Part shown: positions 1-5,123 of the stretch, one piece after another
Layout of the letters: the number at the start of each line of letters is the position of its first letter
Position numbering within the stretch: the first letter of the stretch is position 1
Source: Veillonella sp.
Lineage (GTDB): Bacteria > Bacillota > Negativicutes > Veillonellales > Veillonellaceae
Assembly: GCA_019419725.1 (NCBI GenBank)
Contig: DXZL01000114.1
Span: 1 to 5,123, forward strand
Length of the DNA stretch: 5,123 bases
Reading direction: 5' to 3'
Made by a program: the position numbers and the translations under genes
The notes under the pieces: model-generated
The model's database searches: none
Seen by the model: only the letters and a program-made list of their open reading frames with translations
What the model was told of the DNA's origin: nothing

Positions 1-3
1 AAT

Positions 4-68
4 AAGTCCACCTTCTATCATGCTCTCGTGTTCATCGGGGGACCGAGCATGTGATAAGGTGGACTTTT
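4..68 (+). terminator. Probable intrinsic terminator of an upstream gene
   Basis: An 11-base perfect inverted repeat (4-14 with 56-66) forms the outer stem. Two further short helices continue it inward (17-19 with 53-55 and 20-25 with 45-50), leaving an apical loop of about 19 bases. A short run of four T (65-68) follows the outer stem. This is consistent with rho-independent termination of a plus-strand transcript entering from the left. The T-run is short and the hairpin is longer and more bulged than most terminators, so an RNA-level regulatory element or a dispersed palindromic repeat is possible. The gene it would serve lies outside the window. Confidence 0.55.
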
Positions 69-120
69 GTGTTATACTAAACTTGCATACAATCGTAGGT
101 CATACAATGTTCATTAAGTT

Positions 121-148
121 TTGGTAATGTATGCATTGTGAGTATAGT
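121..148 (+). promoter_or_regulatory. Candidate promoter for the AI-2E family gene
   Basis: TTGGTA (121-126, 4 of 6 matches to the -35 consensus) and TATAGT (143-148, 5 of 6 to the -10 consensus) are separated by 16 bases. Transcription would begin around 155, just upstream of the ATG at 163, giving an almost absent leader. An alternative -10, TATACT (73-78), lies further upstream but has no good -35. The assignment is weak and rests only on consensus matching in AT-rich DNA. Confidence 0.3.
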
Positions 149-162
149 AAAGTAGGTTATAT

Positions 163-1284
163 ATGAAACGATTTAAATATTACAAACCGCTTATAGGGGC
201 CATTATATTGGCTGGCGTTATGATCATGATGGCGCTCCGTATTAGCGATATAGCCAATGCTATTGATGCCATTGTTACTGCTTTTGTTCCACTTATAGTA
301 GGTGCTTGTATCGCATTTGTCCTCGATATTCTCGTTGTGCGTTATGAACGCTGGCTGTGGCCTAAGAGTAAAACTGGTTGGAAAGATAAAATTAGACGAC
401 CTTTAAGTCTTGTATTATCCTTTGTTACTATCAGTGCTATCGTGTATTTCATTGCTCGCATGGCAATTCCACAATTGATTCATTCCATGTCGATTATCGT
501 AGCTTCTTCGCCGCAGTTGTATACAGATTTCCAAACATGGATGCAACACTTTACAGAAACCATTCCAATGGCCTCCAATCAAACTCTTATGGATACCTTG
601 AGTGGTGAAAGTGTTGTTAAATATACTCGCGAGTGGGGCACAAAGGGTGGTACATACCTAGTTAATGCGATGGGGACAGCCTTATCTTGGACTTTGAATA
701 TAGGTTTAGGTTTAATCTTTGCCATTTATATGTTGCTCGATAAAGAGCGACTTATGATGCAAGGTAAACGAATCCTAAGAGCCTATGCATCTGATGAGTG
801 GGTTAATCGTGTTAGTTATGTGACACGCGTAGCTGTTCAAACTTTTAGTAACTTCTTTGTAGGCCAGTTTATAGATGCCTTGATTTTAGGTATTATGGTG
901 GGTATTTCATTGTGGGCATTTAATATCGAATATGCTACTACGATTGCCTGTGTTATTGGTCTTACTGCATTAGTTCCATTGCTAGGTATTTATGTAGGAG
1001 GCGTTATAGGCGCAGTTATCTTACTTACTGTTAGTCCTATGGATGCATTAATCTATGTGATTATCTTAGAGGTGCTTCATCAAATTGAAAGTAACTTTAT
1101 TTATCCTAAAATCGTAGGTAATTCCGTTGGTTTACCTGGTTTGTGGGTGTTTGCAGCCGTTATCGTAGGTGGTAGTTTAATGGGGGTCACTGGCATGTTG
1201 ATTGGCGTACCTTTGGTGGCAACATGTTACAAATTGCTTATGACTGATGTAAACGATCGACTTGCATCGAATGAAGGTTTATAG
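163..1284 (+). CDS. AI-2E family transporter (TqsA/PerM/YtvI-like membrane protein)
   Basis: The product is a 373-residue polytopic inner-membrane protein. Hydrophobic segments lie near residues 8-27, 33-58, 80-104, 165-192, 230-254, 257-290, 292-305 and 325-358. A soluble stretch at about 106-163 separates the first three from the rest, which is the usual topology of the family. The most diagnostic part is residues 307-351, where a QIESNFIYPKIVGNSVGLPG block leads into a glycine-rich GG..MG..GM..GVP segment; the GQFIDALILG block at 234-243 also fits. Members include E. coli TqsA, linked to autoinducer-2 export, and others reported as Na+/H+ antiporters, so the substrate cannot be assigned from sequence. 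The length is normal. The ATG at 163 is preceded by a weak ribosome binding site, AGTAGG (151-156), with a 6-base spacer. No convincing terminator follows, so read-through into the PepSY gene is possible. Confidence 0.93.
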   Translation: MKRFKYYKPLIGAIILAGVMIMMALRISDIANAIDAIVTAFVPLIVGACIAFVLDILVVRYERWLWPKSKTGWKDKIRRPLSLVLSFVTISAIVYFIARMAIPQLIHSMSIIVASSPQLYTDFQTWMQHFTETIPMASNQTLMDTLSGESVVKYTREWGTKGGTYLVNAMGTALSWTLNIGLGLIFAIYMLLDKERLMMQGKRILRAYASDEWVNRVSYVTRVAVQTFSNFFVGQFIDALILGIMVGISLWAFNIEYATTIACVIGLTALVPLLGIYVGGVIGAVILLTVSPMDALIYVIILEVLHQIESNFIYPKIVGNSVGLPGLWVFAAVIVGGSLMGVTGMLIGVPLVATCYKLLMTDVNDRLASNEGL

Positions 1285-1418
1285 TATATTGTCTAAATAA
1301 TATATCTATTTATGTATGTTTTGTGTGCTGTTGCGTATAGCACGAAATTATAGTAATTCTAGTATACGGATGGCTTTTACCATAGGTGAAAGCATTGTAT
1401 ATAGTAGGAGGATATGTA
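1285..1418 (+). other. Intergenic gap between the AI-2E and PepSY genes
   Basis: This 134-base AT-rich gap contains only weak structures: a 6-base AT-only inverted repeat (1294-1299 with 1307-1312) and a 5-base stem GTGCT/AGCAC (1325-1329 with 1339-1343). Neither is followed by a T-run. A TATAGT hexamer (1349-1354) could be a -10, but no acceptable -35 lies at the right distance. It is therefore unclear whether the PepSY gene has its own promoter or depends on read-through. Confidence 0.4.
1406..1411 (+). promoter_or_regulatory. Strong Shine-Dalgarno site that sets the PepSY gene start
   Basis: A perfect AGGAGG lies 7 bases before the ATG at 1419. This favours that ATG over the in-frame GTG at 1386. 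Starting at the GTG would also put 11 extra residues in front of a canonical signal peptide. Confidence 0.9.
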
Positions 1419-2075
1419 ATGAATAAAAAGTTGATTTCTATGGCATTAACTGGTGTATTAGCAGTTGGCGTATTGTCCGTTGCTACACCTAGTGTAGCAG
1501 ATGCACGTAAAACAAAACCAGAAACAAGTACTGATATTTCTGTACAACGTGCGCCAGGGGAATCCATGGTTATGACTATGAGTAAAATTGGTACTATTTT
1601 CCAAAACCGTTTTCCTAATGCAGCACTTCATTCTGTAGAGCTTAACTCTAATGATTTGAACTATGGTTACAAAGTAGTAGGCTATAGTAAATATCATCAA
1701 TATAAGATGAAAATCGACGTTATCACTGGTAATACATCTGATATGGATGAAGGTGGCAAACCTAAGAAAGTTATCGGTGAAATCTTTAATAAAGATAAAG
1801 TCATCGAAGCAGCTCAAGCTGAGCGCGTTGCGAAACAACAGCTTGGTGCTGATGCAGTTGTAAAAGGCTGGAAAATTGAAGCTCATGAAGGCAAGATTCT
1901 ATACTATATGACAATGCATCAAGATGGTAAAAAGACTGTAGTTACTGTAGATGCTGAAACAGGGGCTTATGTAGGTCAATCTAAATCTAGTAAATTACCT
2001 CCTGAACCAGACCAAGGTTTCGACGGTCGTAAAACAAATATTATTTGGGACAACACTATTGATATGGGTCGTTAA
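1419..2075 (+). CDS. Secreted protein with two PepSY-like domains
   Basis: The product is 218 residues from the ATG at 1419. Residues 1-29 form a clear Sec signal peptide: MNKK positive end, hydrophobic core at about 5-21, and cleavage after A27-D28-A29. In a two-membrane organism the mature protein would be periplasmic. No lipobox cysteine is present, and in fact no cysteine at all. A C-terminal PepSY domain covers about 126-188: a helix rich in Ala/Glu, a strand pair with ILYYMTM, then the hallmark TVDAETGAYVG (176-186). A more divergent copy covers about 52-105, with the matching strand and KIDVITG element (98-104). PepSY domains are usually held to inhibit or modulate peptidases or to act as small periplasmic binding modules; the partner here is unknown and no peptidase gene is adjacent. 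The C-terminal tail (about 190-218) is polar and probably flexible. A palindromic terminator follows the TAA. Confidence 0.85.
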   Translation: MNKKLISMALTGVLAVGVLSVATPSVADARKTKPETSTDISVQRAPGESMVMTMSKIGTIFQNRFPNAALHSVELNSNDLNYGYKVVGYSKYHQYKMKIDVITGNTSDMDEGGKPKKVIGEIFNKDKVIEAAQAERVAKQQLGADAVVKGWKIEAHEGKILYYMTMHQDGKKTVVTVDAETGAYVGQSKSSKLPPEPDQGFDGRKTNIIWDNTIDMGR

Positions 2076-2090
2076 TCTATTTAGCGATAT

Positions 2091-2136
2091 TATAAATAAA
2101 GAGCTGAAGATACAATCTTCGGCTCTTTTATTTATA
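2091..2136. terminator. Bidirectional terminator between convergent genes
   Basis: Bases 2098-2111 pair with 2115-2128 around a three-base loop, giving 14 pairs with one G-T wobble. The complementarity continues outward through 2091-2097 with 2130-2136 after a single bulged T (2129). The A-rich left flank and T-rich right flank supply a U-tract to transcripts from either side. It sits 15 bases past the stop of the PepSY gene and 20 bases past the stop of the minus-strand oxidoreductase gene, so it can end both. Confidence 0.92.
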
Positions 2137-2156
2137 TAATGGTTATATATTTATTA

Positions 2157-3674
2157 TTACCAACGATTTTCATAGTATACTTGTGTCCACATAATAACCT
2201 CTACAAGAGAAGGATGTGGGCTCATAGTTTCACCTACAGTAATAACGGATTTAGGATCCATTTCGCGAGTAATACCTCTTTCACGTAAGCGTTTAGTACG
2301 TTCAGAAGCGATTTCTTCATTAATAGCAGTCAATGGAGTTACACCACTGTTCATAAGATTTACGTAAGGTTGGAAGAGGATGGATGCTTGAGGGCCTGTT
2401 ACGTGCATACCAAGAATGTGGTTAGTGTCTTTGTCCACTACGATTTTAACGAAACCATCATTTACATCGCCAGGATTAATACCCATAGCATAACCTTTAG
2501 CAGTAGAGGAGTAGTAATTTTTACCAACACCTACATTATAGCCTGCTTTAATTGCTTCTGCTTCAGTAAGACCTACGCTACCGATTTCAGGGTAGGAGAA
2601 GGTAACCTTTGGCAATGTATCATAGCGTGCCCAACGGAAATCTTCTTCGTTTTTAGCAAAGTATAGGTTGTGGGCGATAATATCAGCTTCATAGTTCGCA
2701 CGATGACGGAATGCTGGTTCACCATTTACATCTCCTAAGGCATAGATGCCATCAACAGATGTTTCAAGGAACTCGTTTGTTTTAATCCAGCCTTTTGGCC
2801 ATGTTTCAATACCTGTGTTTTCGAGATGGAGCTCTTCTACAGCAGGACGAATGCCGGCTGCTACGAGGATTTCTTCTACCTTAGTTTCTGTAATTTCACC
2901 AGTGCTACGATCTTTAGTGACTACTACTTTAAGACCATCTTCTTGACGGATTTCAACCGTGTCTTGATTTAGGACTACATTGATGCCACGTTTTTTGTAG
3001 TTATTCAACAAGAATTCAGATACTTCTGCATCTTCTTTAGGTACTAAACGTACATTATGTTGAAGGATTGTTACCTCTGTACCAGCGGATGCAAATACGT
3101 GTGCGAATTCAACACCGATTGGACCTGCACCGAGTACAGCAAGGGATTTGTATGGTTGTTTAGGGAATTTATCGCCAAAGAGGCTTTCACTAGAAAGGAA
3201 ACCTGCCTCTTGAAGACCTGGTACATTCGGTATATTACTATAACCGCCAGTACCAAGGATAATCGTTGGTGCTGTAATTTCTACAATGCCAGAACCATCG
3301 TTAAGATGAATATTCATTACTTTATCGGATACAAAGCTAGCTGCACCACGGTATACGTCAACATTATCGAAAGCGTTGTAATAATCGTAGATGCCTGCGG
3401 ATTCGTCAATCTTAAACCATGTACGTTTAGAAACGGTGTCCCAGTCCATAGTAGCATCGCTAACATTAATACCGATTTTTTTGAATTCTTCTACCTCTTG
3501 GATTGCATTAGCTGCTGTAACCATAACCTTTGTAGGAATACAACCGCGAGTTAGGCATGTGCCACCAAATTTGCCTTTTTCAATGATAGCTACTTTTTTA
3601 CCTACTTTTATAGCAGCGTCAGCTACGATGGTTGCACCACCTGTACCCACTACAATAATATCGTATTGTTTCAT
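2157..3674 (-). CDS. FAD-dependent pyridine nucleotide-disulfide oxidoreductase (dihydrolipoyl dehydrogenase/mycothione reductase-like)
   Basis: The product is 505 residues, class I flavoprotein disulfide reductase fold, presumably cytosolic and dimeric. Visible parts in order: an FAD-binding loop GTGGAT (10-15); the redox-active disulfide C40/C45 in GGTCLTRGCIPTK; the NAD(P)-binding loop GAGPIG (182-187) followed by E189; the second FAD motif ALGDVNG (312-318); a dimerisation domain from about residue 355; and the catalytic HPSLVE pair H487/E492. Such enzymes move electrons between NAD(P)H and a disulfide such as lipoamide or a low-molecular-weight thiol. Oddities: the third glycine of the first loop is T15, as mycothione reductases also deviate there; the residue that often separates NADH from NADPH users is Q205, neither acidic nor basic; and an extra stretch of charged residues (about 446-484) precedes the His-Glu pair. 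No 2-oxoacid dehydrogenase or lipoate gene is nearby, so the substrate is unassigned. The ATG at 3674 has a good ribosome binding site. Confidence 0.9.
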   Translation of the reverse strand: MKQYDIIVVGTGGATIVADAAIKVGKKVAIIEKGKFGGTCLTRGCIPTKVMVTAANAIQEVEEFKKIGINVSDATMDWDTVSKRTWFKIDESAGIYDYYNAFDNVDVYRGAASFVSDKVMNIHLNDGSGIVEITAPTIILGTGGYSNIPNVPGLQEAGFLSSESLFGDKFPKQPYKSLAVLGAGPIGVEFAHVFASAGTEVTILQHNVRLVPKEDAEVSEFLLNNYKKRGINVVLNQDTVEIRQEDGLKVVVTKDRSTGEITETKVEEILVAAGIRPAVEELHLENTGIETWPKGWIKTNEFLETSVDGIYALGDVNGEPAFRHRANYEADIIAHNLYFAKNEEDFRWARYDTLPKVTFSYPEIGSVGLTEAEAIKAGYNVGVGKNYYSSTAKGYAMGINPGDVNDGFVKIVVDKDTNHILGMHVTGPQASILFQPYVNLMNSGVTPLTAINEEIASERTKRLRERGITREMDPKSVITVGETMSPHPSLVEVIMWTQVYYENRW

Positions 3675-3680
3675 GTTGAT

Positions 3681-3686
3681 TCCTTT
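3681..3686 (-). promoter_or_regulatory. Ribosome binding site of the oxidoreductase gene
   Basis: On the minus strand AAAGGA lies 6 bases before the ATG at 3674, which supports that start codon. It is the only good purine-rich site near the start. Confidence 0.8.
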
Positions 3687-3701
3687 CTATTGCTAGCTAT
3701 T

Positions 3702-3720
3702 AATAGTTATTATCATTAAC
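3702..3720 (-). promoter_or_regulatory. Fur-like operator
   Basis: Read on the minus strand, these 19 bases match the classical Fur box in 15 of 19 positions, including an intact GATAAT unit and a near-intact GTTAAT before it. In the 7-1-7 form (3701-3715) it matches TGATAAT-N-ATTATCA at 12 of 14 positions. It lies immediately downstream of the predicted transcription start (about 3717), where a bound repressor would block the gene. PerR, a Fur relative, recognises a similar sequence but matches slightly less well (11 of 14). The region is AT-rich, which raises the chance of a fortuitous match. Confidence 0.45.
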
Positions 3721-3723
3721 TCT

Positions 3724-3751
3724 ATTATAACATTATATTGAAGAAAATCAA
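3724..3751 (-). promoter_or_regulatory. Extended -10 promoter of the oxidoreductase gene
   Basis: On the minus strand TTGATT (3751-3746, 4 of 6) and a perfect TATAAT (3729-3724) are separated by 16 bases. A TG dinucleotide one base before the -10 makes it an extended -10 element. The predicted start is near 3717, giving a leader of about 43 bases. This is the best promoter in the window and indicates that the gene is transcribed independently of sstT. Confidence 0.7.
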
Positions 3752-3806
3752 TATAGATGATTGTGTTCAATATAAACAATTATGATTAATATAAATATCT
3801 ATATTG
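3734..3806. repeat. Four copies of a TATATTG/CAATATA motif
   Basis: The 7-base motif occurs at 3734-3740, 3749-3755 (inverted), 3768-3774 (inverted) and 3800-3806. The first two form an inverted pair across the -35 region; the last two form a second, wider inverted pair. The arrangement resembles a multi-site operator, but the bases are A/T-rich enough that composition alone could explain part of it. Confidence 0.4.
3738..3751. promoter_or_regulatory. FNR/CRP-family-like box overlapping the -35
   Basis: TTGAAGAAAATCAA matches the FNR-type dyad TTGAT-N4-ATCAA at 9 of 10 specified bases. It is the core of a longer inverted repeat (TATATTGA 3734-3741, TCAATATA 3748-3755). The site covers the -35 hexamer of the oxidoreductase promoter, so a bound protein would be expected to repress rather than activate. 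Which regulator binds, if any, is unknown. Confidence 0.4.
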
Positions 3807-3891
3807 TTTGTTAGAGTATGTTCTTTATATTATACACTGAGTAGTACTGAAAGTAGTATAGTAAGGCTGATTTTTTATCTATTGAACACAA
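3761..3891. repeat. 12-base inverted repeat flanking the distal intergenic region
   Basis: TTGTGTTCAATA (3761-3772) is repeated as a perfect reverse complement at 3880-3891, with 107 bases between. The right copy abuts the T-run of the sstT terminator; the left copy lies just upstream of the oxidoreductase promoter. It could be a pair of protein-binding sites or a remnant of a small palindromic insertion. No coding sequence lies between the arms. Confidence 0.5.
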
Positions 3892-3917
3892 AAAAAGACG
3901 GTCCCGAAGGACCGCCT
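3890..3917 (-). terminator. Intrinsic terminator of sstT
   Basis: On the minus strand bases 3917-3909 pair with 3904-3896 in a 9-pair stem with one G-U, closed by a C(UUCG)G tetraloop. A run of seven U ends the structure. It lies 8 bases past the sstT stop codon. This is a textbook rho-independent terminator and should largely separate sstT from the downstream oxidoreductase gene. Confidence 0.95.
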
Positions 3918-3924
3918 ATAGGTG

Positions 3925-5123
3925 TTAATCCCAGTTTTCGTGATAGCCACGTTTTGCATAATCTGCAGTAGCAGTGAAGAGAATATCTGTACTGGAGTTA
4001 AGTGCTGTTTCAGTGGAGTCTTGTAAAACGCCAATGATGAAGCCTACGCCTACAACTTGCATTGCGATGTCATTGGAGATACCAAATAGAGAACAAGCAA
4101 GAGGAATTAGAAGTAGGGAACCACCAGCAACACCAGAAGCACCACAAGCACCGATAGTAGCAATAACAGATAAGAGAATTGCTGTAGGGATATCTACAAC
4201 AATTCCAAGTGTATGGGCAGCAGCTAATGTCATGATTGTAATTGTGATCGCTGCACCACCCATGTTGATTGTTGCACCCAATGGAATAGATACGGAATAC
4301 ATATCAGGGTTAAGTTTTAAACGTTTTGCTAAATCGAGGTTAACAGGGATGTTTGCAGCAGAGCTACGAGTAAAGAACGCATAGATTGCAGATTCACGTA
4401 AACATTTGAAAACCAATGGATATGGATTACGGCGAAGATATACAAAAGATAGAAGTGGGTTTACTATTAATGCTACGAAAATCATAGAACCAAGTAGTAA
4501 TACGAGTAATTGGAAATAACCAATTAAAGCTTCAATACCGTTAGTAGCAATAGAGTCAGCTACGAGACCCATGATACCAAGAGGAGCAAAGCGGATAATC
4601 CAACCTACTACAGTTGTAATCGCTTGAGCGATAGACTCCATTACTTCCTTAGTATTCATTGGTGCATGGCGTAAAGCGCCACCAATGATAAGTGCCCAGC
4701 CTAAAATACCGATATAATTAGCAGTCATCAAGGCTTTTACTGGATTATCAACAATATTTTTTAAAAGTGTTTTCATTACCTCTACGATACCTTGTGGTGG
4801 AGCTGCATCGGCTGCACTAGCTGCAAGGTGTAATGTAGTAGGGAACATAAAGCTTACGACTACAGCAAGCGCTGCAGAAAGGAATGTACCTAATAAATAT
4901 AATGTGATTACAGAGCCCATACCTGTTTTTTGACCAGAACGGTGTTTACTGATGGCTGCAATTACAAGAAAGAATACGAGGATTGGTGCAATCCCTTTTA
5001 AAGCACCAACAAAGAGAACGCCTAATAAAGCTAATTCATTTGCCACATCTGGCACGTATAGAGCTGTCAAAATACCAATAATCAAACCTATGATAATTTG
5101 TTGGATTAGACTGACTCTATTGA
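3925..5123 (-). CDS. sstT: Serine/threonine:sodium symporter SstT, 5' end outside the window
   Basis: The protein takes up serine and threonine with Na+ across the inner membrane and belongs to the dicarboxylate/amino acid:cation symporter (DAACS) family. The visible 398 codons run from 5121 to a TAA at 3925-3927 and align well by eye with E. coli SstT (414 residues), so only about 10-15 N-terminal residues are missing. The reading frame stays open through the window edge; a TTG at 5085 is not the start, because the codons before it (SLIQQIIIGLIIGIL) continue the conserved first membrane helix. Diagnostic parts: FFTRSSAANIPVN with the hairpin-1 serines (4368-4351), the NMGGA segment of helix 7 (4266-4252), the hairpin-2 GASGVAGGSLLLIP stretch (from 4143) and QDSTETALNSSTD of helix 8 (4023-3985). 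No frameshift or missing key element is seen. In Veillonella-like organisms, which ferment few sugars, amino acid uptake would be plausible nutrition, but this is inference. Confidence 0.96.
   Translation of the reverse strand, partial: NRVSLIQQIIIGLIIGILTALYVPDVANELALLGVLFVGALKGIAPILVFFLVIAAISKHRSGQKTGMGSVITLYLLGTFLSAALAVVVSFMFPTTLHLAASAADAAPPQGIVEVMKTLLKNIVDNPVKALMTANYIGILGWALIIGGALRHAPMNTKEVMESIAQAITTVVGWIIRFAPLGIMGLVADSIATNGIEALIGYFQLLVLLLGSMIFVALIVNPLLSFVYLRRNPYPLVFKCLRESAIYAFFTRSSAANIPVNLDLAKRLKLNPDMYSVSIPLGATINMGGAAITITIMTLAAAHTLGIVVDIPTAILLSVIATIGACGASGVAGGSLLLIPLACSLFGISNDIAMQVVGVGFIIGVLQDSTETALNSSTDILFTATADYAKRGYHENWD

Noticed and set aside
1386..1418. Upstream in-frame GTG start for the PepSY gene
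   Set aside because: A perfect AGGAGG lies 7 bases before the ATG at 1419, and the signal peptide begins naturally there.
1458..1886. 142-codon open frame on the minus strand, opposite the PepSY gene
   Set aside because: It is antisense to a gene with a perfect ribosome binding site and signal peptide. The protein is rich in Cys and Phe, with no domain pattern.
3057..3554. 165-codon open frame on the plus strand, opposite the oxidoreductase
   Set aside because: It lies wholly inside a well-supported gene on the other strand, has no ribosome binding site and an improbable composition rich in Cys and aromatic residues. It is a shadow frame.
3675..3716. 13-codon leader frame on the minus strand whose TGA overlaps the oxidoreductase ATG
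   Set aside because: The overlap looks like translational coupling, but the ATG (3716-3714) is at the predicted transcription start, has no ribosome binding site and encodes nothing recognisable. It is probably chance within the Fur-like box.
3805..3834. Possible plus-strand promoter (TTGTTT-like -35 and TATATT) that would make an antisense or small RNA
   Set aside because: The -35 match is poor, the region is AT-rich, and no plus-strand gene or terminator-bounded RNA follows.
3829..3834. Second minus-strand TATAAT upstream of the oxidoreductase gene
   Set aside because: It is a perfect -10 hexamer, but no reasonable -35 lies 15-19 bases upstream. The promoter at 3724-3751 is much better.
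3974..4384. 136-codon open frame on the plus strand, opposite sstT
   Set aside because: It is fully antisense to the conserved core of SstT, and its composition mirrors the sstT codons. It resembles no protein I recognise.
5083..5085. TTG at 5085 as the start of sstT
   Set aside because: The frame remains open to the window edge and the codons upstream match the conserved start of the first membrane helix of SstT, so the true start lies outside the window.

Overview
This window looks like chromosomal DNA of a low-GC Gram-negative-type Firmicute (Negativicutes), most likely Veillonella or a close relative. That placement is inferred from AT-rich intergenic DNA, AGGAGG-type ribosome binding sites, a secreted PepSY protein and the protein sequences; no marker gene is present to prove it. 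There are four protein-coding genes, no RNA genes, no insertion sequence and no CRISPR array.

Layout: a stem-loop at the left edge (4-68) probably ends an upstream transcript. It is followed by an AI-2E/TqsA-family membrane protein on the plus strand (163-1284). After a 134-base gap with no convincing terminator comes a secreted protein with two PepSY-like domains, also on the plus strand (1419-2075). A long palindromic hairpin (2091-2136) is shared by this gene and the convergent minus-strand gene 2157-3674. That gene encodes a flavin-dependent disulfide oxidoreductase of the dihydrolipoyl dehydrogenase/mycothione reductase superfamily. Its 250-base upstream region carries an extended -10 promoter, a Fur-like box, an FNR/CRP-like box and several inverted repeats. 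Upstream of that, again on the minus strand, is sstT, a sodium/serine-threonine symporter (3925 to the right edge, 5' end missing), closed by a textbook UUCG terminator.

The genes do not form one obvious pathway. The two plus-strand genes may be co-transcribed. The two minus-strand genes are separated by a strong terminator and the oxidoreductase has its own promoter, so they are probably independent units. All four look intact (sstT apart from the window edge) and ordinary for a core chromosome. I did not find a convincing novel system. The most interesting features are the dense regulatory region in front of the oxidoreductase and that enzyme's non-standard features: an altered first nucleotide-binding loop, an atypical cofactor-selecting position, and an extended C-terminal segment before the catalytic His-Glu pair.
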